From Planctomycetia bacterium (lineage in GTDB: Bacteria > Planctomycetota > UBA8108 > SXIK01): a DNA stretch of 41,138 nucleotides. The translations under genes and the position numbers were made by a program. This document shows, one piece after another, positions 16,940-25,049 of this stretch. The stretch lies in NCBI GenBank assembly GCA_005772855.1, contig SXIK01000236.1, forward strand, positions 1 through 41,138, read 5' to 3'. Under the pieces are notes generated by a model. The model was not told the origin of the DNA and did not search any database. It saw nothing but the letters and a program-made list of their open reading frames with translations. Each line of letters begins with the position of its first letter. The stretch's first letter is position 1.

Positions 16940-18979
16940 ATGGCCAAGCAAAACCGTAACGAGAAGCCCAAAAACGTCTGGTACCGTCTGATCACGTTCG
17001 CTGAGGAAAACCAGAAGGTCATCTGGGTTCTCCTTCTGCTGATTCTGGCCCCCACCTTCGCGATGACAGGCCTTTACACCCAGGCCTTCGCCCCCAAGGA
17101 GGACACGAAGATTTTTACCCGGGTCTTTGGGCAGAACATTACCCAGGGTGAGATCCGTCGAGCCCAGGAAGGCCTGCAGCAGGTGCAGGCTCGTGTTCGC
17201 AGCATCGCGATGTCTACCATGGAACCTCTTGCGGGTTCGCTCGGATCCGCCATGGGCCAGACCCTCTACGAAGAGATGGACCCGATCGATTACTTCGTCT
17301 TCAAAAAGAAGGCCATCGACCTCGGGCTTCGTGTCTCGGACGCCGAGCTTCGAGAAACGATACGAGACCTCTGGCAGCGCTACGAAGCGGCCGTGCGCGC
17401 GCAAAAGGAACTGGATACTCGTCCCGGATCGAAGGCCAAGGGCCCCAACGACTACTCTCAGTTCTTCGAGCGGCTTGAGCTCACGAAGAAAAAACTGACG
17501 GAGCTCCGCGGCGGCGACGGAAAATACTTCGATCCGAACTCCTGGGGAAGATACATCGAGGGCTCGGACCCGAGCAACCGTCAAGGATCCGTGCGGGAGT
17601 TCGAGGACATGCTGCGCGACTTCATCTTGATCGCCAAGCTTGAGGCTTTCGTGACAAGCGGGGTCCAGGTGACCCCACAGGAGGTTTTCAGCGAATACAA
17701 CAAGGAGGCCCAGTCGCGCAAGTTTACCTGGGTCGAGCTGAAAGTTTCGGACGCTGTCCTCGAAAAAGTCTCCAAGTCCCTCAAGCCCGCGGATGTCAAG
17801 TCGTACTATGAAACGCAGAAGCATCTCTTCCAGAAGAGCGCCTCCATTCGGACTGCCTGGCTCCTTTTGCCAAAGGAGCATTTCAAGGCCGAGGCCGAGA
17901 AGTCCGTGAATGAGGACGGCTTGAAGGCCTACTATGTAGAAAATCGGAACCAGTATCGCAAGCCGACTGTCCTTAGCGCCGAGGTCGATTTCGCAGTACG
18001 AAGCGTTGAGGAGAAAACCAAGTACGACTCCGAGCTCTACATGCCTTTCGAGGAGGTGAAGGACAAGGTCCGGGAAAAAGTGATCGAGGAGAAGACCAGG
18101 ACGGACCTGCGTGCCTTTGCCGACAAGATCCAGCAACGCATGTTTCCTCCCCGGACGGGTGACGCGGCCAAGACGCAGCCAGATAAGCCTGTTGTCAGCT
18201 TCGAAGAACTTGCCAAGGAGTTTGCCTTCCTCAAGACGGGGACTTCTGGCTTCGTGGAGCGCGCCAAGGCGAAAGAGGCGTTTGGGGACGCGTTTAGCCC
18301 CTTCGTCGACAGTTGGTTCTCGACGCTTGAGCAGACAAAGCCTCTCAACCTACCCCGCAGCGCCCAGTCAACCGATCACGGACAGGTCTTCTACTTGAAG
18401 CCAGAGTCGCGCCCCAACCAGTACCTTCCTGCCTTTGCAGAGATCCAGGCCGAGGTGGGGCTCGCGCTCGCCAAGCAAAAGGTCCTCGAAGAGGTTGAGA
18501 CGGTCTTGAAGAAGGTCGCCGAGGAGCAGAAGGACCTGACGGCCGTCGCTTCAGGGATTGATATCACGGTTGACGGCGAGTTGATCCATGTGGACGCCGC
18601 GCCCGCGCAATCGTCAACAGGCTTTGTAGCGAAGACAGGCCGGCTCATGGTGCCCAAGAAGGAAGCTGAAAAGAGACCAGATGACGCAAAGATGCCTGAT
18701 TCCAACGACGAAGACTTGCAGGAAGAGGCCCATCCTTCCTCCACGGAGATTGTCCAGGCAGCCTTTGGTCTCCCGGCAGCCGACAAGGGCCAAGTTGTCG
18801 CCGCCACCGACCTCGAGGCGAGTGCAGCTTTCCTGGTGCGATTTGATGACCTGAAGCTTCCGGATCCAGCGAAGTTCGAGGCACGCCGCGATTCGCTTGA
18901 GCAGCAGCTCAGAGCCGAGCAGGCCAGCACGGCCTTTGCGGAGTGGAAGAGGAAGTTGCTAGAAAAGTCCAAAGCCTGA
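16940..18979 (+). CDS. PpiD/SurA-like membrane-anchored periplasmic chaperone
   Basis: This 679-residue protein has a basic N-terminus, one membrane anchor (about 27-47) and a long charged periplasmic part, the layout of PpiD. Residues about 60-290 contain alternating long helices like SurA_N domains (VFGQNITQGEIRRAQEGL; VREFEDMLRDFILIAKLE). PpiD and SurA bind outer-membrane proteins as they leave the Sec channel. A parvulin isomerase domain would be expected around 350-540, but I cannot see its usual glycine-rich and H-I/V signatures, so the enzyme activity may be lost. It follows an outer-membrane barrel gene, which fits a folding role. The C-terminal 150 residues are acidic and rich in Lys, Glu and Ala. 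Confidence 0.7.
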   Translation: MAKQNRNEKPKNVWYRLITFAEENQKVIWVLLLLILAPTFAMTGLYTQAFAPKEDTKIFTRVFGQNITQGEIRRAQEGLQQVQARVRSIAMSTMEPLAGSLGSAMGQTLYEEMDPIDYFVFKKKAIDLGLRVSDAELRETIRDLWQRYEAAVRAQKELDTRPGSKAKGPNDYSQFFERLELTKKKLTELRGGDGKYFDPNSWGRYIEGSDPSNRQGSVREFEDMLRDFILIAKLEAFVTSGVQVTPQEVFSEYNKEAQSRKFTWVELKVSDAVLEKVSKSLKPADVKSYYETQKHLFQKSASIRTAWLLLPKEHFKAEAEKSVNEDGLKAYYVENRNQYRKPTVLSAEVDFAVRSVEEKTKYDSELYMPFEEVKDKVREKVIEEKTRTDLRAFADKIQQRMFPPRTGDAAKTQPDKPVVSFEELAKEFAFLKTGTSGFVERAKAKEAFGDAFSPFVDSWFSTLEQTKPLNLPRSAQSTDHGQVFYLKPESRPNQYLPAFAEIQAEVGLALAKQKVLEEVETVLKKVAEEQKDLTAVASGIDITVDGELIHVDAAPAQSSTGFVAKTGRLMVPKKEAEKRPDDAKMPDSNDEDLQEEAHPSSTEIVQAAFGLPAADKGQVVAATDLEASAAFLVRFDDLKLPDPAKFEARRDSLEQQLRAEQASTAFAEWKRKLLEKSKA

Positions 18980-19026
18980 TCGTCACTGGCTCAGGGCCGC
19001 CATGCTCCTTGCGGCGGGAGAAGGAC

Positions 19027-19069
19027 CTCCCCCGCACCGGGCGCTTATCGATCGCCGATGGCGGGGGAG
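19027..19069. terminator. Hairpin in convergent gap, possible two-way terminator
   Basis: CTCCCCCGC (19027-19035) and GCGGGGGAG (19061-19069) are perfect nine-base arms. Inside them GGCG/CGCC forms a second stem. It lies between the ends of the PpiD-like gene and the minus-strand Sua5 fusion. There is no T-run on either side, so it is not a classic intrinsic terminator. Confidence 0.4.
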
Positions 19070-19106
19070 CGCTGGTCAGGACGTCCCAATCATGGCCGCG
19101 AGGAGC

Positions 19107-20180
19107 TTATCGCGGCAAGAGGCGCTCGATGGCTTTCTCGATTTCTCTCGCACACTCACGGTATTCATGGAGTTCACCCCCGACCGGGTCGGCAATCCCT
19201 GCCTCACTTAGCATTTCCAGGTGGGGTCGTTTGACGATGGGGACTTCTTCACGAAGGAGTTCCACCGCTTTGTAGTTGGAGTGACCCAGGGCGAGCACCC
19301 GGTCCGCGTTCGTCAATAGCTCGACTGTCACGGGCTGGGACAGGTGTCGCGAAAGGTCCCCACCCTGTTCCCGCAGGACCTCCACCGCATACTCACTGGC
19401 TCTGTTGCCGCGGGCTGCGAATGTCCCAGCGGATTCGATCCTGTAACCGAGCTCCCCGAGGTCCTCGGGTGACTTCCCGAGACGCTCGGCGAGTCGCCGC
19501 TGGAAGATCTCAGCCGCCATCGGGCTGCGGCAAGTGTTGCCGGTGCAGACGAAGAGAAAGCGTCGTCCCTCCAGGAGTTGGTGGACCATGTCTCGGGTGA
19601 TGATGCCCTCGCGCAGCACTTGATAGCCAGCCTCAGTGACTTTGACGACGGTTGACGCCTGCTTGAGGCAGCACGTTCCGCCGTCAACAACGGCGTCGAT
19701 CTCATCGCCAAAATAGTGGAGCACTTCCTGCGCGCTGATGGCGGGAGGCGCTCCCGAGGGATTGGCGCTCGGGACAAGGAGAGGACTGCCCACGAGCTCG
19801 ATCAGCTTGCGGGCGATGTCGTTCGCGGGAACCCGCAGGCCCACATATTCCTGGCCAGAGTCTTTACCGGCTGGCACAACGAGCGTCAAGGGGCCCGGGA
19901 AGTAGCGATCGATCAGCTTCTGGGCCTGGAAAGGCAGATTGCCAGCGACTTCCTTGACCTGCGAGACGTGAGAGAGGTGGTAGCTATAGGGTTTTCCATC
20001 GGGCCGCCGCTTGAGCTCGGTTAGCCTCAAGACCGCAGAAGGCAGGCTGGCGACGACTCCCAGTCCGTAGACAGTCTCCGTGGGAAATGCAACCACGCCA
20101 CCGCCACGCAAGATTCTCGCGGGCTCTTCCAGAAGGGCCGGGTCGAGGTCGCGGGCTGGCATGGTGAAGCAACGAGGCAT
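19107..20180 (-). CDS. Sua5/TsaC fused to YwlE-like low-molecular-weight phosphatase
   Basis: The 357-residue frame (ATG at 20180; the ATG at 20162 or an upstream start at 20291 are possible, none has a clear ribosome-binding site) holds two enzymes. Residues about 10-195 are a Sua5/YrdC domain, which makes threonylcarbamoyl-AMP for the t6A modification of tRNAs decoding ANN codons; visible motifs are AFPTETVYGLG, ELKRRPDGKPYS and VPSANPSG. Residues about 205-357 are a low-molecular-weight phosphatase with the P-loop FVCTGNTCRSPMA (Cys212, Arg218) and the catalytic Asp in ADPVGG. The Thr before the second P-loop cysteine is the residue that makes B. subtilis YwlE a protein-arginine phosphatase. 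In B. subtilis ywlC (sua5) and ywlE are close neighbours. Both active sites look intact, so the protein is probably bifunctional. It is divergent from the PfkB gene. Confidence 0.9.
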   Translation of the reverse strand: MPRCFTMPARDLDPALLEEPARILRGGGVVAFPTETVYGLGVVASLPSAVLRLTELKRRPDGKPYSYHLSHVSQVKEVAGNLPFQAQKLIDRYFPGPLTLVVPAGKDSGQEYVGLRVPANDIARKLIELVGSPLLVPSANPSGAPPAISAQEVLHYFGDEIDAVVDGGTCCLKQASTVVKVTEAGYQVLREGIITRDMVHQLLEGRRFLFVCTGNTCRSPMAAEIFQRRLAERLGKSPEDLGELGYRIESAGTFAARGNRASEYAVEVLREQGGDLSRHLSQPVTVELLTNADRVLALGHSNYKAVELLREEVPIVKRPHLEMLSEAGIADPVGGELHEYRECAREIEKAIERLLPR

Positions 20181-20346
20181 TGCGGGCATTGTGGTGGTGA
20201 CGACCGGCGTTGTCGATCGAGAAATCACTGTGTGGCGCGTCTCATCCTCAGTCCTCGGCGGCGCAAGTTTTGAAGCCTCTCCGTCTTCCACCCCGTACCC
20301 GCCTCGTGTATCCTCTTCGCTTTCTCCAATCTGCGAGGTTTCTCAC

Positions 20347-21267
20347 ATGTCCCTGCTCGTTGTCGGATCGGTCGCTTACGACACCATCAAGACGCCTCAG
20401 GGTGAGGTTGTGGAGGCGTTGGGAGGCGCCGCGGTCTATTTCTCCCTGGCGGCCGGGCTCTTCATGCCGGTCCGGCTGGTTGGCGTTGTGGGCGATGATT
20501 TTCGTGGCGCGGACTTGGATCTTCTCTCCGATCGCAGCGTCGACGTCTCGGGACTCGAACGGGTCCATGGCGGTCGTACTTTTCGCTGGACGGGCGAGTA
20601 TTCGCAGGACATGAACAGCCGCGAGACCCTCTCGGTCGAGCTGAACGTCTTCGAAAACTTCAAGCCCAAGGTGCCTCAGGCATTCCGAAACTCCCGCTTT
20701 GTCTTTCTGGCGAACGCGCCACCCGTGACCCAGATGAGCGTGCTCGACCAGATGGATCGCCCCGACTTCGTGATGGCGGACACCATGGATCTTTGGATCC
20801 AGACGGCTCACAAGGATCTCCTCGGCCTCTTGAGGCGCATCGACGGCCTACTCGTGAACGATTCCGAAGCCATGTTGCTCACCGAGCGTCACAATGTGAT
20901 TCAAGCTGGGAGGGCAATCCAGGACCTTGGACCCTCGCGAGTCGTGATCAAGAAAGGAGAGCACGGAGCGATCCTCTTTGACGGCGACCACATCGTGCCG
21001 CTGCCGGCCTATCCCATAGTCTCCGTCAAGGACCCGACCGGTGCAGGAGACAGCTTTGCGGGTGCCCTGATGGGGTATTTGGCGTGCAGCGTCGGCGCGA
21101 GGGGAGGATTGGCTGTCGAGCCTCGAGTCTTCAAGCAGGCGCTCGGCCACGGTGCCGTCGTCGCTTCGCTGACATGCGAGGACTTCGGCGTGCGGCGAAT
21201 CGCCGCGGCCAGCAAGGCGGAGGTCAAGGAGCGTTTCGCGCAGTACCGGGAATTCCTGAGCTTGTGA
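20347..21267 (+). CDS. PfkB-family carbohydrate/nucleoside kinase
   Basis: This cytoplasmic ribokinase-type enzyme phosphorylates a sugar, nucleoside or similar alcohol with ATP. The ATG at 20347 follows GCGAGG at a usable distance and gives 306 residues, the normal family size. The N-terminus reads MSLLVVGSVAYDTI, followed by a GG-type substrate motif (ALGGAAVYFSLAAGLF). The C-terminal signature is VKDPTGAGDSFAGALMGYL with the catalytic aspartate in GAGD. VVIKKGEHGAILF is the usual nucleotide-binding strand. The substrate cannot be read from the sequence. It is divergent from the Sua5 fusion and is followed by 600 bases without a gene. Confidence 0.9.
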   Translation: MSLLVVGSVAYDTIKTPQGEVVEALGGAAVYFSLAAGLFMPVRLVGVVGDDFRGADLDLLSDRSVDVSGLERVHGGRTFRWTGEYSQDMNSRETLSVELNVFENFKPKVPQAFRNSRFVFLANAPPVTQMSVLDQMDRPDFVMADTMDLWIQTAHKDLLGLLRRIDGLLVNDSEAMLLTERHNVIQAGRAIQDLGPSRVVIKKGEHGAILFDGDHIVPLPAYPIVSVKDPTGAGDSFAGALMGYLACSVGARGGLAVEPRVFKQALGHGAVVASLTCEDFGVRRIAAASKAEVKERFAQYREFLSL

Positions 21268-21870
21268 GCCGACAAGTCCAGAGGTCACAAGGGCGGCACC
21301 GTCATCGCCGAGGACCCGACTTGACCTCGAGACCCACCGAAAGCTGCTCCTCGATCCCGACGACTACCAGTCCGTCAGCCCCTCTTGCTGGCCTTGCGGC
21401 ACAAGCCGCTTCCGCGCTCTTTGCTTCCGATATCCCATCTTACTCGGAGCCGTTGGCAAGGTGCCGGGCGCCGCCGACCTCCGGGGGAGTCTGTGAAATC
21501 TTGGAAATCTTGCACCTGGAGCCGGAAGCGAATCGACGGGGGAGCGCTGGGCGGAACAGCTGGCCTTGAGAGCCTGACCCCTGGGGTGGAGTCGCGCCGT
21601 GCCCGAGGCTGCATTTCCAAAGGACTTGAAGGCACTCTCTGCTCACTGGAGCGTGGCCCGTAATCCGCGAGGCGGGCCCGTCAAGGGGTGGAGCGAGGCG
21701 CTGGAGTCCAGCGGGATTCCGGGGCTTGGTCTCGACGTGGACGGGGCTTCTCTATTATCCTCAACGCTTTTGCTGCGAGGGCCGATATACACCGTGGTTT
21801 GGAAAGCTCCGCTGGGCCGTCAGTTCAGCCCTCCCTGAGATCTTCACCCTTCACCCACAGCGACCCGTTC
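21268..21870. other. 603-bp region between the PfkB gene and alaS, no intact gene
   Basis: No frame here looks like a working gene. A short frame at 21320-21496 resembles a zinc-ribbon fragment (separate entry). TATTAT at about 21752 could be a -10 box for alaS, but I found no good -35 partner at normal spacing. No T-box-like element is visible. Confidence 0.4.
21320..21496 (+). pseudogene. Possible relic of a zinc-ribbon (transposase-associated?) protein
   Basis: A 58-codon frame without a sensible start contains LETHRKLLLDPDDYQS and, 6 residues later, CWPCGTSRFRALCF. The arrangement (Leu-rich helix, DPxxYxP-like turn, CxxCG) resembles short zinc-ribbon proteins such as DUF6431, which often occur next to or within transposases. 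The frame stops soon after with no recognisable continuation. This may be decayed mobile DNA, or chance. Confidence 0.25.
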
Positions 21871-24462
21871 ATGAATGCACGCGAAATCCGACAGGCCTAC
21901 CTGAGCTTCTTCGAGGAGCATGGGCACACCCGCGTTCCGTCAAGCCCCGTTATCCCTCACGGCGATCCCACGCTACTGTTCACGAACGCGGGGATGAATC
22001 AGTTCAAGGACTATTTTACCGGCCGGGAGAAGCCCAGATTTCCCCGGGCGACGACGTCGCAGAAGTGCATTCGGGCTGGCGGTAAACACAACGACCTTGA
22101 CAACGTCGGATACACGAGCCGCCACCTGACCTTCTTTGAGATGCTGGGGAACTTCTCGTTTGGGGATTACTTCAAGAAGGAAGCGATCGCCTTTGCCTGG
22201 GATCTTGTGACCCGCCGCTTCGGAATCTTGCCGAGCCGACTATGGATCACAGTTTACAAGGAAGACGATGAATCCCGGGAGATCTGGAAACAGGTCGCTG
22301 GCGTCTCGAATGATAGAATCGTTGGCTTGGGGGAGAAGGACAATTTCTGGAGTATGGGCGATGTTGGTCCTTGCGGCCCATGCTCCGAGATCCTCATTGA
22401 CCGTGGCGATGCGTACGGGCCGGCCTCGATGGATAACGGCGAGCGGTTCTTCGAGGTTTGGAATCTTGTTTTCATGCAGTTCGAGCAAAAGGCGGACGGC
22501 ACACGTGTCAACCTGCCTCGGCCGAGCATCGACACGGGCATGGGGCTCGAGCGGATGGCCATGGTGGTGCAGGGCAAGGACTCCGTTTTCGAGACGGATA
22601 TATTCCAGAAGCTCATCCGCCGCGTCTCCGAAATCACAGGGACAGAGTACGATCCGGGCGATGCCGGCGTCTCGCACCGAGTGATTGCCGATCACCTCCG
22701 CAGCCTGAGCTTCGCCATCGCCGATGGCGCCGAGCCCTCGAACGAGAAGCGCGGCTACGTGCTTCGTCGCATACTCAGGCGGGCGGCACGTTATGCCCGC
22801 AAGATTCATTCGGGCGGTCCGATCCTGCATCTCCTCGTGGACGACCTGGTGCGAGAAATGGGGGCGGCTTACCCCGAGCTCACGGAGCGCCGGGAGCACA
22901 TTCAGCGGATTGTGCGGAGTGAGGAAGAGAACTTTGCCCGTACGCTAGACCGAGGTATCGAGCTTTTTGACGAGGTGGTCGCAAAGCGCAAGAAGGCCGG
23001 TTCAACTACGATCGACGGCCTGGATGCTTTCGAAATGTACGACACGTTTGGGTTCCCCGTCGATCTCGTGCAGCGCATGGCCGAGGAAATTGGGTTCACG
23101 GTTGATATGCAAGGCTTTGAGAAGGAGATGGAAAAGCAGAAGGAGCGCTCCCGTGGCGCCTCGCAATTTGCCGTCATCTCCGGTAGCTCGGACGACTTCG
23201 ACCTGGAGAAGCTTCCGGAGACGATTTTTCTTGGCTACACTCACTCGGAGTCGAATGCGGAAGTACAAGGCGTCCTCGAAGAGGCTGGAGTCTACCGGCT
23301 GGTCCTCTCGCACACGCCTTTTTATGCCGAGAGCGGCGGGCAGCTTGGGGACAGGGGAACGATCTCGGGCCCGGGATTTGTTCTCGCCGTGGAAGACACT
23401 CAAAAAGACCGTGGACGGCTCATTCACTTCTGCAAACTCAAAGGTGGCGACCCCCGGAAGGTGGGCAGGGGTGTCGAGGCCACTGCGGCCATCGACGTGG
23501 GCCGTCGCCATGCCATTGAGCGAAACCATACGGCCACGCACCTCCTCCACGCCGCGCTGCGCCAGGTCCTTGGCACTCACGTGCACCAGAAAGGCTCTCT
23601 CGTGGATTCGTCCCGTCTCCGATTTGATGTGACGCACTTTCAGGGCTTGGCTCTGGAGGAAATGGAACGTGTCGAGGATATCGTCCGGACGGAGATCGTA
23701 AAGAACACGCTCGTCGAAACCCTTGAGACTGACTACCCAGATGCCGTGAAGCGCGGCGCGATGGCCCTCTTCGGCGAGAAGTACGGTGACCGGGTCCGGG
23801 TCGTCAAGATCGGCGATTTTTCGATGGAGCTTTGCGGGGGAACTCATGTGCGACGTACGGGCGACGTGGGTACCTTCGTGGTCTCGAGCGAGGGATCGGT
23901 CTCGACGGGGGTGCGTCGCATTGAGGCGTTGACTGCAACGGGTGCTGACGATCTCCATCGCAAGAATCAGCGGATCGTGGTCGGGTTGGCTCGTGCTCTC
24001 AGGGTTGCTCCGGAAGGTGTTACCGGGAGGATTGAGAAGCTTCAGGACGAAATCCGGGAGCTGAAGTCAAAGCAGAAAGCATCGGGGCCGGCGGCTGCGT
24101 CGTCCGTGGCGGCGGTGCGTCGTGAAAGGCTTGGGAGCGTGCTTTTCCTCTCCGCCTCCTATAGCGGCGTCGAGGGGAAAGTACTCCGCGACGCCTACGA
24201 TGGCCTCAAGAAGGAATCGGACCAACATGTCTGCGCCATTTTTTCGGGCTCCGACGGCAAGGTGAGCGTACTCGTCGCGGTTTCTCCGTCCCTTTCGAAG
24301 AAGGGCATCGACGCGCGCGAGATTTTCCAGGCAGGTGCTTCGCACATCGGTGGGAGGGGCGGCGGACGGGCGGAGATGGTTCAGGCCGGGGGCACGAACC
24401 CCTCCGGGGTGGACGCTGCGGCCGAGGCCATGCTTGATTTTGTCCGCGCAAAGCTGGGTTGA
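21871..24462 (+). CDS. alaS: Alanyl-tRNA synthetase
   Basis: AlaRS charges tRNA-Ala and edits mischarged Ser/Gly. The ATG at 21871 gives MNAREIRQAYLSFFEEHGH, the usual N-terminus, and 863 residues, the usual length. The order is the class II catalytic core (about 1-240, with LLFTNAGMNQFKDYFTG and SIDTGMGLERMA), the tRNA-recognition helices (to about 460), the editing domain (about 560-710, with HTATHLLHAAL and CGGTH zinc ligands) and the C-terminal DHHA1 domain ending with HIGGRGGGRAEMVQAGG. All signature parts are intact. No ribosome-binding site close to consensus is seen before the ATG. It precedes the rpmF-fab block after a 401-base gap. Confidence 0.97.
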   Translation: MNAREIRQAYLSFFEEHGHTRVPSSPVIPHGDPTLLFTNAGMNQFKDYFTGREKPRFPRATTSQKCIRAGGKHNDLDNVGYTSRHLTFFEMLGNFSFGDYFKKEAIAFAWDLVTRRFGILPSRLWITVYKEDDESREIWKQVAGVSNDRIVGLGEKDNFWSMGDVGPCGPCSEILIDRGDAYGPASMDNGERFFEVWNLVFMQFEQKADGTRVNLPRPSIDTGMGLERMAMVVQGKDSVFETDIFQKLIRRVSEITGTEYDPGDAGVSHRVIADHLRSLSFAIADGAEPSNEKRGYVLRRILRRAARYARKIHSGGPILHLLVDDLVREMGAAYPELTERREHIQRIVRSEEENFARTLDRGIELFDEVVAKRKKAGSTTIDGLDAFEMYDTFGFPVDLVQRMAEEIGFTVDMQGFEKEMEKQKERSRGASQFAVISGSSDDFDLEKLPETIFLGYTHSESNAEVQGVLEEAGVYRLVLSHTPFYAESGGQLGDRGTISGPGFVLAVEDTQKDRGRLIHFCKLKGGDPRKVGRGVEATAAIDVGRRHAIERNHTATHLLHAALRQVLGTHVHQKGSLVDSSRLRFDVTHFQGLALEEMERVEDIVRTEIVKNTLVETLETDYPDAVKRGAMALFGEKYGDRVRVVKIGDFSMELCGGTHVRRTGDVGTFVVSSEGSVSTGVRRIEALTATGADDLHRKNQRIVVGLARALRVAPEGVTGRIEKLQDEIRELKSKQKASGPAAASSVAAVRRERLGSVLFLSASYSGVEGKVLRDAYDGLKKESDQHVCAIFSGSDGKVSVLVAVSPSLSKKGIDAREIFQAGASHIGGRGGGRAEMVQAGGTNPSGVDAAAEAMLDFVRAKLG

Positions 24463-24646
24463 ACTGATCCCTGTCAAAGCGCCCAACAAGTTCCTGCGGT
24501 TGCGTTGCGAGTTCCGGTGGGGCGATAGCAGGGTTCAAGGAGCAATGGCGAGCGCAATTCCACTTTCTCCTTTGCCGCTTGTGCCCTGGGGTTAATTCTT
24601 ACGGTTAACTACTTCTCGCGGAAGGGTTTGCGCCCCAAAGATTGCC

Positions 24647-24676
24647 TTGACTTCGCCCGGGCAGGCTACTTAAAAT
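24647..24676 (+). promoter_or_regulatory. Strong sigma-70-type promoter for rpmF-plsX-fab
   Basis: TTGACT, an 18-base spacer and TAAAAT form the best promoter match in the window. Initiation near 24683 would give a leader of about 180 bases before rpmF, long enough for feedback control by a ribosomal protein. Confidence 0.65.
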
Positions 24677-24750
24677 GCAGCCCTTTCGTCCCGACGCTTC
24701 GCAACACTGTTCCCGCTGCCGCATGGCCCCAGGCCCTGTTCGAGGGTGGA

Positions 24751-24776
24751 GAGACCGCCCGAGCTTCTGCGGTCTT
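24751..24776 (+). promoter_or_regulatory. Leader hairpin, possible attenuator of rpmF
   Basis: AGACCGC and GCGGTCT form a seven-base-pair stem with a nine- to ten-base loop, followed by TTTC. It sits about 90 bases before rpmF. It could be an attenuator or a protein-binding leader element, but the T-run is too short for a standard terminator. Confidence 0.3.
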
Positions 24777-24863
24777 TCGCTGTCTCGGTTGTAGAAGCAC
24801 CTACGGGAACCACGCCCGGCTTTTTTTCGAAGCGTAACCACCCAAGAAAATTCAGAGAACATT

Positions 24864-25049
24864 ATGGCTGTACCCAAGAGGCGCACCTCAAAATCGAGAA
24901 AAGGCACCCGGCGAGCCCACGACGCTATTACCCTGCCCGACGTCATGCATTGCTCCCGCTGCAAGACGCCGATTGAGCGGCATAGCATTTGTCCGGAGTG
25001 CGGATATTACCGAGGCAAGCCGGTCATGACAGTTGAGGAAGGGATTTAA
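24864..25049 (+). CDS. rpmF: Ribosomal protein bL32
   Basis: bL32 is a small zinc-ribbon protein of the large ribosomal subunit. The 61-residue product begins MAVPKRRTSKSRKGTRRAHD, the canonical N-terminus, and has the four-cysteine zinc site CSRC plus CPECGYYRGK. It is slightly longer than usual at the C-terminus (VMTVEEGI). An AGAGAA sequence lies shortly before the ATG. The stop codon is immediately followed by the plsX start, so the two are coupled. The rpmF-plsX-fabH order is widely conserved in bacteria. Confidence 0.97.
   Translation: MAVPKRRTSKSRKGTRRAHDAITLPDVMHCSRCKTPIERHSICPECGYYRGKPVMTVEEGI

Larger units (their letters stand above)
24463..24863. other. 401-bp leader region of the rpmF-fab operon
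   Basis: No gene is supported here. Many bacteria have yceD (DUF177) before rpmF; it is absent. The region contains a promoter candidate (24647-24676) and, in the resulting leader of about 180 bases, a hairpin at 24751-24776. An inverted pair GTTAA/TTAAC (24591-24595 and 24605-24609) lies upstream of the promoter. Confidence 0.5.

Noticed and set aside
16433-18136. Long open frame (567 codons) on the minus strand across the barrel and PpiD-like genes
   Set aside because: It is antisense to two well-supported genes, and its residue pattern looks like a mirror of their codon bias with no recognisable domain.
21288-21322. Short match GHKGGTVIAEDPT resembling part of CheB methylesterase
   Set aside because: Only 13 residues, in a different frame from the zinc-ribbon fragment, with no other CheB parts around. 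Most likely chance.
21700-21870. T-box leader for alaS
   Set aside because: No T-box sequence, specifier loop or terminator/antiterminator pair is visible.
24628-24837. Short plus-strand frame before rpmF considered as yceD
   Set aside because: Length (69 codons) and composition do not fit DUF177, and the frame overlaps the promoter and leader hairpin.
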